NCBI GenBank assembly: GCA_963759235.1
Contig: CAVWYO010000001.1
Location: 650,999-714,998 of the forward strand
Reading direction: 5' to 3'
DNA: 64,000 nt
Source: Bauldia sp963759235
GTDB lineage: Bacteria; Pseudomonadota; Alphaproteobacteria; Rhizobiales; Kaistiaceae
Program-made: the position numbers and the translations under genes
Notes under the pieces: model-generated
The model's input: only the letters and a program-made list of their open reading frames with translations
Databases searched by the model: none
Told to the model about the DNA's origin: nothing
Shown: positions 27,974 to 36,806 of the stretch, piece after piece
Layout: each line of letters begins with the position of its first letter
Numbering within the stretch: the first letter of the stretch is position 1

Positions 27974-29315
27974 CGGCGACGTCTTCGAATTGGGCCCCGA
28001 GGTCGGCCATCATTTGGCGGAAGGCCGGAAAGCTGGTGGCGACCGCGCGGGCATCGTCGATGGTGACCGGCTTCTCGCTCGCCAGTCCGAGGACGAGGAA
28101 GCTCATGGCGATGCGGTGGTCGAGATGGGTCGCCACCGTCGCCCCGCCGGCCGGCGGGTTGCCGCCGCGCACGACGAGGAAATCCGGCCCCTCCTCGGCG
28201 GCGACGCCGTTGGCCTGGAGGCCGGCGACCATGGCGGCGATCCGATCGGATTCCTTGACGCGGAGCTCGCCGATCCCCTCCATCCGCGTCTCGCCCTCGG
28301 CGAAGGCGGCGACCACGGCTAGCACCGGATATTCGTCGATCATCGACGGTGCCCGCTCCGCCGGCACGGTGACGCCCCTGAGGCCCTTGGAGCGGACCCG
28401 CAGGTCGCCGACCTCCTCGCCGCTCACTGTCCGGCGCTTGTCGATGACGATGTCGGCGCCCATCTCGATCAGCGTCTCGATCAGCCCGGTGCGGGTCGGG
28501 TTGAGGAGGGCGTTCTCCACCACCACGTCGGAGCCGCCGACGATCATCGCCGCCGCGATCGGGAAGGCGGCCGAGCTCGGATCGCCGGGAACCGCAATTC
28601 TCTGCGGGCGGAGATCGCCGCCGCCGTCGAGGGTGATGGTGCGGACCCCGTCGTCGCCGACCGCCACCTCGATCGCCGCGCCGAACGCCGCCAGCATCCG
28701 CTCGGTATGGTCGCGGGTCGCCACCGGCTCGATGACGGTGGTGGTGCCCCGGATATTGAGGCCGGCGAGCAGCACCGCCGATTTGACCTGCGCCGAGGCG
28801 ACCGGCACCCGGTATTCGATCGGCACCGGCATGTCCGGCCCCTTGAGGGTCGCCGGCAGCCGGTCGGCGGAGCGCGCCAGGATCTGCACTCCCATGCGGC
28901 GGAGCGGCTCGAAGATGCGGCCCATCGGCCGGCCGACCAGCGAGGCGTCGCCGGTGAAGGTGGTGGCGAAGCCGTGGCTGCCGGCAAGCCCCATGGCGAG
29001 ACGTACCCCGGTGCCCGAATTGCCATAGTCGATCACTCCCTCGGGCTCCAACAGCCCGCCGACGCCGACGCCCCGGACGCTCCACTGGCCCGGCCCGTTG
29101 CGGGTGACCGTCGCGCCGAAAGCCCGCATCGCCTCGGCGGTGGCGAGCACGTCCTCGCCTTCGAGGAGCCCCTCCAGGGTCGATTCGCCGAGCGCGAGCG
29201 TGCCGAGCATCAGGCCGCGATGGGAGATCGACTTGTCGCCGGGCGGCCGCATCGTCCCCTTGAGCGGGCCGGAGCGGATGGCGCGAAGGGGGTGCTTGTG
29301 ATCTTCCGTCGTCAT
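27966..29315 (-). CDS. aroA: 3-phosphoshikimate 1-carboxyvinyltransferase AroA (EPSP synthase)
   Basis: A 449-aa enzyme that makes EPSP from shikimate-3-phosphate and PEP. Seen in sequence: PPGDKSISHRGLMLGTLA and the GNSGTGVRLAMG motif, where Ala follows in MGLAGS as is frequent in class II (glyphosate-insensitive type) AroA proteins. RVKESDRIAAM lies near the C-terminus. ATG 29315 (TTEDHKHPLRA) is chosen; the frame opens at 29372, but the additional 19 residues are not family-like. It overlaps cmk. Class II assignment is inferred from motif memory. Confidence 0.95.
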   Translation of the reverse strand: MTTEDHKHPLRAIRSGPLKGTMRPPGDKSISHRGLMLGTLALGESTLEGLLEGEDVLATAEAMRAFGATVTRNGPGQWSVRGVGVGGLLEPEGVIDYGNSGTGVRLAMGLAGSHGFATTFTGDASLVGRPMGRIFEPLRRMGVQILARSADRLPATLKGPDMPVPIEYRVPVASAQVKSAVLLAGLNIRGTTTVIEPVATRDHTERMLAAFGAAIEVAVGDDGVRTITLDGGGDLRPQRIAVPGDPSSAAFPIAAAMIVGGSDVVVENALLNPTRTGLIETLIEMGADIVIDKRRTVSGEEVGDLRVRSKGLRGVTVPAERAPSMIDEYPVLAVVAAFAEGETRMEGIGELRVKESDRIAAMVAGLQANGVAAEEGPDFLVVRGGNPPAGGATVATHLDHRIAMSFLVLGLASEKPVTIDDARAVATSFPAFRQMMADLGAQFEDVAGA

Positions 29316-29481
29316 ATCTGGCTGGCGCTCCGCGTCGCTTTTGACCTTCCGGGGGCGCCGATCGGATAGCATAGCCGGCCATGGGCGTCATCCGGCGGGG
29401 TGGTCACGCGATTTGGTTTTGACAGCACCCGTTCGCTCGGACTATGGGAGGCGCCTTCAACGCTTTCGACGAGGCATCGAA

Positions 29482-29871
29482 GTGGCGAAACCCGAACTCG
29501 GCACAAAGCGCATCTGCCCGAATTGCGGCACCAGGTATTATGACCTGAGTCGCACCCCGATCATCTGTCCCAACTGCGGCACCCTGTTCGAGGCCGTCGT
29601 CGTGGCGCGGACGCGGCCGGCCGCCGCCAAGCGCGAGCCGGAGGCCGTCGTCGAGGACGAGGTTGAGGCGGTCGACGAAAAGGCCGAGATGGTGCCGCTG
29701 GAGGAGGCGGATCAGGAAGCCGCCGACACCGGCGCGGTGGCCGTCGACACCGAAGACGACGAGGAGGAGATCGAGGCGGACGCCAACGATACCTTCCTCG
29801 AAGAGGACGAGGAGGACGAGGACGACGTCACCACCATCATCGGCGACGTCGGCGACGGGGAGGAGCGCTGA
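29482..29871 (+). CDS. TIGR02300/FYDLN-acid family protein
   Basis: A 129-aa protein typical of alphaproteobacteria and of unknown function. Seen in sequence: GTG 29482 start (AKPELGTKRICPNCG), two CxxC knuckles (CPNCGTRYYDLSRTPIICPNCG) forming a zinc ribbon, with RYYDLS where most members read KFYDLN. A long Asp/Glu-rich tail (EDDEEEIEADAND ... EEDEEDEDD) follows and ends in TTIIGDVGD. The GTG has GAGG about 8 nt upstream. It is divergent from aroA and followed by tRNA-Ala. Confidence 0.92.
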   Translation: MAKPELGTKRICPNCGTRYYDLSRTPIICPNCGTLFEAVVVARTRPAAAKREPEAVVEDEVEAVDEKAEMVPLEEADQEAADTGAVAVDTEDDEEEIEADANDTFLEEDEEDEDDVTTIIGDVGDGEER

Positions 29872-29949
29872 GCGGCCTTGATTCGGCCGGGGGCGCGCCT
29901 TATTGAAACGTTCGCTCGCCGCGCCGGATAGTCCCAACGCGCGGCCGGA

Positions 29950-30025
<76 letters not shown>

Positions 30026-30138
30026 CGCTAAGCCAGCGTCCGTAGCGGGCCCGTCACGCGAACGCGTCGGCTTGACTCGTCGAGAATGTGATCCGCGACA
30101 ATCTCACCTTGACGACGGCCCATCGGGTGAATTCTGGC

Positions 30139-30459
30139 TTACATCAAGCTAAAAGCCTTGGAGCTTTTCCAGCCAGCGAAAACCTCTGGGTTATTTATGT
30201 CGAACGTGGAGCCATTTACGACTCCCTGAAGAAACACGCCGTTGTAAGCGCCAGAAGTACCATTGGACCAGTTGATTCTGAAGCGAAACTCGTCGCCCTG
30301 TACTTGGCCGAAACCTGCACCCACCACTGAGCCATTACTGTGGGTTCCGGTGCCAGAGAAGGCTCCGTCCTCCTGCCGTGGGCGGCCCATATCAAATTTT
30401 GCTACGAAACCGTTCGTCTGAATGGCGTCCCATTTCCCACTGATATCAAAATCAGCCAT
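30139..30459 (-). CDS. Hypothetical strand-rich protein (lipocalin-like pattern)
   Basis: A 106-aa protein, not assigned to a named family. It is Gly/Asn/Ser-rich with alternating hydrophobic residues (DISGKWDAIQTNGFVAKF, FRFRINWSNGTSGAYNGVF, GVVNGSTFDINN), the pattern of a small antiparallel beta-barrel. No signal peptide or membrane helix is visible. A strong GGGAGG ribosome site lies 5 nt before the ATG, supporting expression. It converges on tRNA-Ala and is notably AT-rich, so it is probably acquired. Confidence 0.7.
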   Translation of the reverse strand: MADFDISGKWDAIQTNGFVAKFDMGRPRQEDGAFSGTGTHSNGSVVGAGFGQVQGDEFRFRINWSNGTSGAYNGVFLQGVVNGSTFDINNPEVFAGWKSSKAFSLM

Positions 30460-30898
30460 AGCGACCTCCCATTACTCGACGTTGTCATCATGCTCCAAAT
30501 TGAAGTGGAGTACAAGTGCGATTGCGGCCGATATCGACTGAGGAATGGCGCCGAACAGATCAAAATATACGAGAATTGTCGACTTTTAAATTTGCAAAGG
30601 GAAGTGTAACCCGATGCGCCTCGCGATTACTAGACACAGGCGAATACGTTGCCACACCGGGCCGACGCTGGTGAAAAGGTCCTGTTCAAGGAGTTCTTTG
30701 CACCGTTTCCCGATGGCCGTGGGACACGCGACGTAAACAGCTCCAACCGCAAATGAGTAGAACACGAGGCTGTCGCGACCATTTCTGTGGCGGCGCCCGG
30801 CTTTCACATCGCCCGAAGCGTCCGAACGACTGGTCGTCCCACCCCGCTTGACGGGCCGCCGTCGTCCTGGCGAAAATCGCGATGACAGGGAGGCGACC
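30460..30898. other. AT-rich gene-free stretch
   Basis: This 439-bp interval contains no frame I can support as a gene. Short open frames here have no recognisable motif and no ribosome site. Its composition matches the preceding hypothetical gene up to about 30700, and then returns to the GC-rich background ahead of the cyclic-nucleotide-binding gene. It may be decayed acquired DNA. Confidence 0.5.
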
Positions 30899-31402
30899 AT
30901 GGACACCGGCGAATTCCTTCGCACCGTCCCGTTCTTCACCGAGGTGCTCGACCCGGCTGAACTCGATGCGCTGGCGGCGGGCGCGCGGCAGCTCGGCTTC
31001 GACGCCGGAACCACGGTGATCCGTGAGCACGATACCGGCGGCTCGATGTTCGTCGTCACCAAAGGGACGCTGGCGGTCACCATAGCCGACGGCGATCGCG
31101 AGCGGTCGGTGGCGAGCCTGACGGCCGGCCAGATTTTCGGCGAGATGTCGCTGTTGACCGGCCTGCCGCGCCTGGGGACGGTGACCGCCGAGGATCGGGT
31201 CGAGGCTATCGAGATCACCAAGGCGATGATGCAGCCGATCCTCGCCGCCTCGCCCAAGCTCTACGACCGGCTGGCGGCCATGCTGCAAAAGCGCCAGGGC
31301 GACCTCGACCAGATTCTCGATCCCGGCTTCTGGACCCGCTACGGGCGGTCGCGCGAGAACCTCGCCAAGGTCATGCGCCGGCATTTCGGCGAGGCGGCCT
31401 GA
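30899..31402 (+). CDS. Cyclic nucleotide-binding domain protein
   Basis: A 167-aa single-domain cNMP-binding protein (CRP/Fnr-like sensory domain). Seen in sequence: the beta-roll LDPAELDALAAGARQLGFDAGTTVI, the phosphate-binding cassette GQIFGEMSLLTGLPRLGTV with the conserved Glu and Arg, and a C-terminal helix. There is no helix-turn-helix, so it is not a full CRP-type regulator; it probably modulates a partner. ATG 30899 follows an AGGGAGG ribosome site. It is followed at 174 bp by a Gfo/Idh/MocA gene. Confidence 0.9.
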   Translation: MDTGEFLRTVPFFTEVLDPAELDALAAGARQLGFDAGTTVIREHDTGGSMFVVTKGTLAVTIADGDRERSVASLTAGQIFGEMSLLTGLPRLGTVTAEDRVEAIEITKAMMQPILAASPKLYDRLAAMLQKRQGDLDQILDPGFWTRYGRSRENLAKVMRRHFGEAA

Positions 31403-31576
31403 ACGCCGCGCTTCGAGCGATGGCGGCAACGGCGGCTTCCGGGAAGGACCGCGGCTACGACTGGTAAGCCGGCATCTGACGACGAGGCTTGCATTGGTTA
31501 TCGTAACCGGGTAGCGCGGCACCGATGCCGGGCGCGGCGCGCGGCGTACCGGCGGCAACGTGAGGAGGCAGGGAAG

Positions 31577-32584
31577 GTGGCGAAGAACGGACCGGTCCGC
31601 TGGGGGGTTATTTCGACGGCAAACATCGGCACCGCCAAGGTGCTCCCCGGCATGATGAAGAGCAGGGAGATCGAAATCCACGCCATCGCCTCGCGGACGC
31701 TGCCGACCGCCCGGCGGTGGGCCAAGAAGCTCGGCATCCCGGTCGCCTACGGTTCCTACGAAGACATGCTCAACGACCCGGATATCGAGGCGGTCTACAA
31801 TCCGCTGCCCAACCATCTCCACGTGCCGCTGACGCTTGCCGCGGCGGCCAAGGGCAAGCATGTCCTGTGCGAAAAGCCGATCGCGCTGACGGCGGAGGAG
31901 GCGAAGACCCTGCGCGCGCCCGGGCGCAAGGTCCACATCGCGGAAGCGTTCATGGTCCGCCATCACCCGCAATGGCTCAAGGCGCGCGAATTGGCGCAGA
32001 GCGGGCGGCTCGGCACGCTGCGGGCGATCCAAAGCCTGTTCAGCTACTACAATGTCGATCCCAAGAACGTCCGCAACATCGCCGATATCGGCGGCGGCGC
32101 GATCTACGATATCGGCTGCTACCCCGTCGTCACCGCCCGCTTCATCTTCGGCGCCGAACCGGTGCGCTGCATGGCGGTCATCGACCGCGACCCGAAGTTC
32201 CGAACCGACCGGCTGGCCAGCGCCGTCGTCGACTTCGGCAAGGGCCGCCACCTCACCTTCACCGTCTCGACCCAGGCGACACCGTATCAGCGCGTCCACA
32301 TCCTCGGCGACAAGGCGCGGCTGGAGGTCGAGATTCCGTTCAATGCGCCGCAAGGCGGCGCCATGAAGCTCTATCTCGACAACGGCAGGCAGCTCGGCGA
32401 CGCCTCGGCCAAGACGATCAAGCTGCCCAAGGCCGACCAGTACCAGCTCCAGGGCGAGCATTTTTCGCGCGTGGTGCGCGGCACCGAAAAGCTGGTCTTC
32501 GGCGTCGACGACGCCGTCAAGCAGGCCCGCGTGCTCGACGCCATCTTCCGCTCCGCCGAATCGGGGCATTGGGAGAAGCCGTAG
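31577..32584 (+). CDS. Gfo/Idh/MocA-family oxidoreductase
   Basis: A 335-aa NAD(P)-dependent dehydrogenase of the glucose-fructose oxidoreductase/inositol dehydrogenase family. Seen in sequence: the N-terminal Rossmann part (GVISTANIGTAKVLPGM), YNPLPNHLHVPLTLAAAAKGKHVLCEKPIAL with the EKP motif, and IADIGGGAIYDIGCYPV, where the Asp and Tyr/His-type catalytic region lies. The stretch between EEAKTL and IAEAFMVRHHPQW looks a few residues shorter than in relatives. GTG 31577 start with GGAAG upstream. Substrate is unknown. Confidence 0.92.
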   Translation: MAKNGPVRWGVISTANIGTAKVLPGMMKSREIEIHAIASRTLPTARRWAKKLGIPVAYGSYEDMLNDPDIEAVYNPLPNHLHVPLTLAAAAKGKHVLCEKPIALTAEEAKTLRAPGRKVHIAEAFMVRHHPQWLKARELAQSGRLGTLRAIQSLFSYYNVDPKNVRNIADIGGGAIYDIGCYPVVTARFIFGAEPVRCMAVIDRDPKFRTDRLASAVVDFGKGRHLTFTVSTQATPYQRVHILGDKARLEVEIPFNAPQGGAMKLYLDNGRQLGDASAKTIKLPKADQYQLQGEHFSRVVRGTEKLVFGVDDAVKQARVLDAIFRSAESGHWEKP

Positions 32585-32657
32585 GGACGCCGACCCGCGG
32601 GGGTTCCATCGACGGCCGGTTTGGCGGTACGTTGAGGAATTCCGGCAGGACACCTCA

Positions 32658-35165
32658 ATGGCTGGCAGTAACGAGACGCGCACCCGCTCCGGCCTGCCGT
32701 GGCCGGAGGATTTCATCGATCTCGAGCCGCAGATCCGCGACCAATGGGGCGTCGACGGGGAGATCTATCTTGCCCGCAAGCTGAGCGGCGGCAAATCCGG
32801 CGCCTGGGTCTATGCCGCCGATCTCGACAGCCGCGACTTCGGCGGCCAGGCCATCTTGAAACTCGACCGCTACCCGGATCCCGCCACGCAACCGAACGAG
32901 GCCGAGCAGCACCGGCTGGCGGTGCAGGGAGCGCCGGAATATGCCGCCGATCATCTGCCGCGGCTGGTCAACACCTATCAACGCGGCCAGCGCGTGGCGA
33001 TTCTGTCGACCATCGCCGGTCGCGGGCTGGAATACGCCGAACCGTGGTGGAAAGTCTCCTATGACAGGCAGTTGCAAAGCGCGCGCGACGTGTCGCGCGG
33101 GCTTCTGGAGGACTGGAACCGCGGCTACCGGCTTGCCGAGGGCCTGAAGACGCCTCAGGAGCTGCTGCGCGGTTGGCTGGACTATCGCCTCGATCCGGAG
33201 AGGGGGCGTATTCACGGCTTCCTCGCCAGCGAGCATGGGCTGACGCCCGAGCAGCCGACCTTCCTCGTCGACGGCACCTGGCTGCCGAACCCGCTGACCT
33301 TCGTCGAGGGGCTGGCGGCGCTCCCGGACCACCTGCAATTACGGGCGGCGACTGGCAATATCCACGGCGATCTGCACGGCTACAACATTCTGGTCGCGGC
33401 GCCGCCCGGCGACGATCTGCACTATTACGTGATCGATCTCGCCTTGTACGAGGCGGGCCAGTACCTCTTTTACGATCACGCCTATTTCGAGCTCACTTAT
33501 CTCCTCCAATCGCGCGACCGATCGGACCCGACCAACTGGCTGGCGATCCTCGCCAGCATCGAGGAGAGCGGCCACGGCGGAACCGCGACGCAGGGCGACG
33601 ATGTCGGCCTGGTTCAGCTCGTCGGCGCCGTCCGCCGCGAGGCCTTCGACTGGGTCGACCGCCACGAGGGCAATCGTCTTTCCTACATGGAAAGCCAGTA
33701 CCTGCTGGCGCGGGTGGCGGTCGGGCTGTGTTTCGCCCACCGCAAAGTGTCCACCGAATCGCGCGACCTGGCGTTCCTCTATGCCGCGGAGCACCTGAAG
33801 GCCTTCCTGCGGCACAACGACGTCGACTGGCCGAAATACGGGCCGCCCTTCACGCTTGCCGCGCAATCGGCAACGGGTGCCCCGCTGTCGCCGCCAGTGG
33901 CGGCGCCGCGAACCGCGGCAAAGCCCGTGCCCGCCGAACCGGCGGGCAAAGCTGTCGCCGGCGAGCACCCGTCGCTCCCCAACAAGCCGGCGATCGCCGT
34001 CCTGCCCTTCGACAATCTCGGCGGCGATCCGGAGCAGGAATATTTCGCCGACGGGATCGCCGAGGACCTCATCACCGAACTGTCGCGCATCGACTGGCTA
34101 ATGGTGATCTCCCAGCGGTCGATGGCCGGCTACCGGGGTGAGGCGGTCGACCCGCAGCGGGTCGCGGCCGAGCTCGGGGTCCACTACGTCGTCACCGGCA
34201 GCGTGCGCAAGGCGGGCGACACGGTGCGGGTGACCGCGCATCTCATCGACGCCGTCGACGGCGGCGAAATCTGGGCGGACCGTTTCGACCGCAAGCTGGC
34301 GGACGTCTTCGCCGCACAGGACGAGATCGCCGCGGCCATCGTCGGCAATATCGATTCGGCGGCCAAGATCACCGAGCGCGAAGAAGCACGGCGCAAGCGC
34401 GGTCCGCTCAATGCCTGGGAACTGTACCAGAAGGGCCTCTGGCACTTCTTCAAGACGACGCCAGAGGACGACAAGCAGGCGTCCGAGTGTATCAATCAGG
34501 CCATCCGCATGGCGCCGGACTTCGCCGATGCGGAAGCGCTGCTCTCCATCCTCAAGACGCGCGCCCTCGTCATGGGCACCTCGGCGGAGCCGGCAAAGGA
34601 CGTGGCGGCGGCGCTCGAACACGCCGAAAAGGCGGTTGCCGCGGACAACCGCAGCGCCATGGCACACGTCGCCATGGGGCGCGCCCTCGCCTTCGGCGGG
34701 GACTTGGACGCCGCCCGCGCCGAGATCGAGCTCGCAATTCGGCTGAACCCAAGCTCGGCAGCCGGCTATCTGAGCCTTGCCGGCGTCCTTTACTGGAGCG
34801 GGCAGTCGGCCGAGGCGCTGACGAAGATTGAACAGGCCGTCCGGCTCAGCCCCAAGGATCCCCTCTTATTTGCGCTCAGGAGCCTTCAGGCGCTCTGCCA
34901 TGCCGACCTCGGCATGCTCAGCGAAGCCGAGACTTTCGCCCGCGCGGTGGAACGCGCCGCGCCGAAGGCAGTCCTCGGCAAGATTGCGCGCGCCGTCATC
35001 CTCGTCCGCCAGCAGCGGACAGAGGAAGCCCGCGCCGTCGTAGCCGAGATACGTCGGCTTCGCCCGGGATACGGTTTTTCGGCGGTGGCGACCATGGTCG
35101 CCCGCATGGAGCCGACGCAACGCGACCGCTTTCTCGCCGACCTGCGCACCGCGGGGATGGAATAG
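32658..35165 (+). CDS. Kinase-like / TolB-N-like / TPR fusion protein
   Basis: An 835-aa multidomain protein, described from visible motifs. About residues 1-400 form an aminoglycoside-phosphotransferase/kinase-like domain: Gly-rich LSGGKSGAWVYAAD, a lysine in AILKLDRY, the catalytic-loop HGDLHGYN at about 236-243, and a metal-Asp segment VIDLAL at about 257-262. A Pro/Ala linker follows. About residues 442-580 (KPAIAVLPFDNLGGDPEQEYFADGIAEDLITEL, here split for reference, ending IWADRFDRKLADVF) match the TolB-N-like region common in adenylate-cyclase and CadC-type regulators. About residues 582-835 are TPR-like repeats. No membrane helix is obvious. An HGDLHxxN core suggests an active kinase fold. 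The role is unknown. Confidence 0.8.
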   Translation: MAGSNETRTRSGLPWPEDFIDLEPQIRDQWGVDGEIYLARKLSGGKSGAWVYAADLDSRDFGGQAILKLDRYPDPATQPNEAEQHRLAVQGAPEYAADHLPRLVNTYQRGQRVAILSTIAGRGLEYAEPWWKVSYDRQLQSARDVSRGLLEDWNRGYRLAEGLKTPQELLRGWLDYRLDPERGRIHGFLASEHGLTPEQPTFLVDGTWLPNPLTFVEGLAALPDHLQLRAATGNIHGDLHGYNILVAAPPGDDLHYYVIDLALYEAGQYLFYDHAYFELTYLLQSRDRSDPTNWLAILASIEESGHGGTATQGDDVGLVQLVGAVRREAFDWVDRHEGNRLSYMESQYLLARVAVGLCFAHRKVSTESRDLAFLYAAEHLKAFLRHNDVDWPKYGPPFTLAAQSATGAPLSPPVAAPRTAAKPVPAEPAGKAVAGEHPSLPNKPAIAVLPFDNLGGDPEQEYFADGIAEDLITELSRIDWLMVISQRSMAGYRGEAVDPQRVAAELGVHYVVTGSVRKAGDTVRVTAHLIDAVDGGEIWADRFDRKLADVFAAQDEIAAAIVGNIDSAAKITEREEARRKRGPLNAWELYQKGLWHFFKTTPEDDKQASECINQAIRMAPDFADAEALLSILKTRALVMGTSAEPAKDVAAALEHAEKAVAADNRSAMAHVAMGRALAFGGDLDAARAEIELAIRLNPSSAAGYLSLAGVLYWSGQSAEALTKIEQAVRLSPKDPLLFALRSLQALCHADLGMLSEAETFARAVERAAPKAVLGKIARAVILVRQQRTEEARAVVAEIRRLRPGYGFSAVATMVARMEPTQRDRFLADLRTAGME

Positions 35166-35271
35166 GGCGAGGCGGCGGCCTGCCGCGTCCCATCGGTCGC
35201 GCTTGCCCGCCCCGCCGCGGAGGGACATTCTGGTGCCGGCAAGGTCGATACCGGCGACAGGAGTGTTGGCC

Positions 35272-35883
35272 GTGAGCGTCGAATTCCTGATCACGTCGCT
35301 GATCGTCATCGTCTCGCCCGGCACCGGCGTTCTCTACACGCTGGCGGCGGGCCTCTCGCGCGGATCGCGGGCGAGCGTCGTGGCGGCATTCGGCTGCACG
35401 CTCGGCATCGTCCCCCACATGGCGGCGGCGATCACCGGGCTGGCGGCGCTCCTCCACGCCAGCGCCGTCGCCTTCCAGACCTTCAAATATGTCGGCGTCG
35501 CCTACCTTCTCTATCTCGCCTGGAATACGCTGCGCGAACGCGGCGCCTTGAAGGTGGAGAAGGAGGTCGGTCGCCGTTCCGCCGTTCAGGTGATCGTCAC
35601 GGCGATCCTGATCAACGTCCTCAATCCGAAGCTGTCGATCTTCTTCCTGGCCTTCCTGCCGCAGTTCGTCAGCGCCGGCGAGGCGCATCCGCTTTGGCGC
35701 ATGCTGGCGCTGAGCGCCGTCTTCATGGCGATGACCTTCGTGGTCTTCGTCGGCTACGGCCTGTTCGCCGCCTCGGTGCGCGACCACGTGATCTCGCGAC
35801 CGCGGGTGCTGACATGGATGCGGCGGACCTTCGCCGGCGCCTTCGTGGTGCTCGGCGCCAGGCTGGCGCTCGCCGGTCGGTGA
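35272..35883 (+). CDS. LysE/RhtB-family amino acid exporter
   Basis: A 203-aa inner-membrane exporter with about six hydrophobic helices. Seen in sequence: the N-terminal family signature SLIVIVSPGTGVLYTLAAGLSRG, FKYVGVAYLLYLAWNTLRE in the middle and LINVLNPKLSIFFLAFLPQF, the second signature. GTG 35272 is chosen, with CAGGAG 8 nt upstream, over longer in-frame options from 35203. Exported amino acid unknown. Confidence 0.9.
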   Translation: MSVEFLITSLIVIVSPGTGVLYTLAAGLSRGSRASVVAAFGCTLGIVPHMAAAITGLAALLHASAVAFQTFKYVGVAYLLYLAWNTLRERGALKVEKEVGRRSAVQVIVTAILINVLNPKLSIFFLAFLPQFVSAGEAHPLWRMLALSAVFMAMTFVVFVGYGLFAASVRDHVISRPRVLTWMRRTFAGAFVVLGARLALAGR

Positions 35884-35956
35884 GATGCCTCGCTCCGGCG
35901 GAGCGGCTCGGCGCTGCTAGCCTGCCGAGCTCCGCAAAGCCGGCGGCGTCGGCCGA

Positions 35957-36622
35957 TCAGCCCGCGGACGTTCCCGGCGTCCCGCCCGCCGCCGGCGCGG
36001 CCGGAGGCGGTGTCGATGCGGCAGACGCGGCCGGCGGGGCCTTCGGCCGTCCGTCCTGGCGCACCTGCCAGGCGAGATAGCCGAGCGCGGCGCCTTCGGC
36101 GATCAGCTGGATGCCGAGGAGCACGCCGAGCAGCCAGATCGCGGTGACCGGCATGCTTGCCCACAGGATCAGCGCGATCAGGATGCCGAGCCCGCCCGAG
36201 CCGAGCACCCAGCCCCAGTTGGGGAAGGGGCGGATGGTGAGGGCGAAAATCACCTTGGCGATGCCCTCGACCATGAAGAAGACGATGAGCAGGAAGCTCA
36301 GCGTCAACAGGCCCTCGCTCGGATTGGAGAGAAAGAGAAGGCCGACGATGATCGACAGCACCACCGAGACGAGCTGCAGCCAGAAATGGGGGACGCTGCG
36401 CGCGCCGATGATGCTGATGCCCTGCACGATGCCGCTGATGATCAGCACCCAGCCGAGGAGCGCCACCACCGCCACCGACGAGATGACCGGGTAGAGGAGC
36501 GCCAGTACCCCGCCGACGATCATCAGCCCGCCCTGGACGAGGTACCACAGCGAATGGCGCCTGACCGTCTCGCGCATCGCCTGGCGCATGACCTCGGCGG
36601 CGGCTTCCAGCGACATCGACAT
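35957..36622 (-). CDS. HdeD-family (DUF308) membrane protein
   Basis: A 221-aa membrane protein with six predicted helices in three DUF308-type pairs (GLMIVGGVLALLYPVISSVAVVALLG-type blocks recur) and a Pro/Ala-rich cytoplasmic tail (PPAASAASTPPPAAPAAGGT). HdeD in E. coli is associated with acid resistance; general function in other bacteria is unclear. It is convergent with the LysE gene and divergent from the amine oxidase gene. Confidence 0.88.
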   Translation of the reverse strand: MSMSLEAAAEVMRQAMRETVRRHSLWYLVQGGLMIVGGVLALLYPVISSVAVVALLGWVLIISGIVQGISIIGARSVPHFWLQLVSVVLSIIVGLLFLSNPSEGLLTLSFLLIVFFMVEGIAKVIFALTIRPFPNWGWVLGSGGLGILIALILWASMPVTAIWLLGVLLGIQLIAEGAALGYLAWQVRQDGRPKAPPAASAASTPPPAAPAAGGTPGTSAG

Positions 36623-36806
36623 GGCTCGTCTCCTCTCGTGGCTCCGAATGGCGCCGCCGAGCGTGACACGTTCCGGGCGTCGGCGGAAGCCAGCGGGATT
36701 CTTTCAACGGCGCCGGGAGGGTGATCGCCCGCGCCCTGCGGCGGCACTCGCCGAACGCATTTGCGCTATGTTGGCGGCGACCTCGATAGAATTGGTCTTC
36801 CAACCC

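Noticed and set aside
30340..30609. 89-codon plus-strand frame with a CDCG segment
   Set aside because: It is largely antisense to the better-supported 106-aa gene and has no ribosome site.
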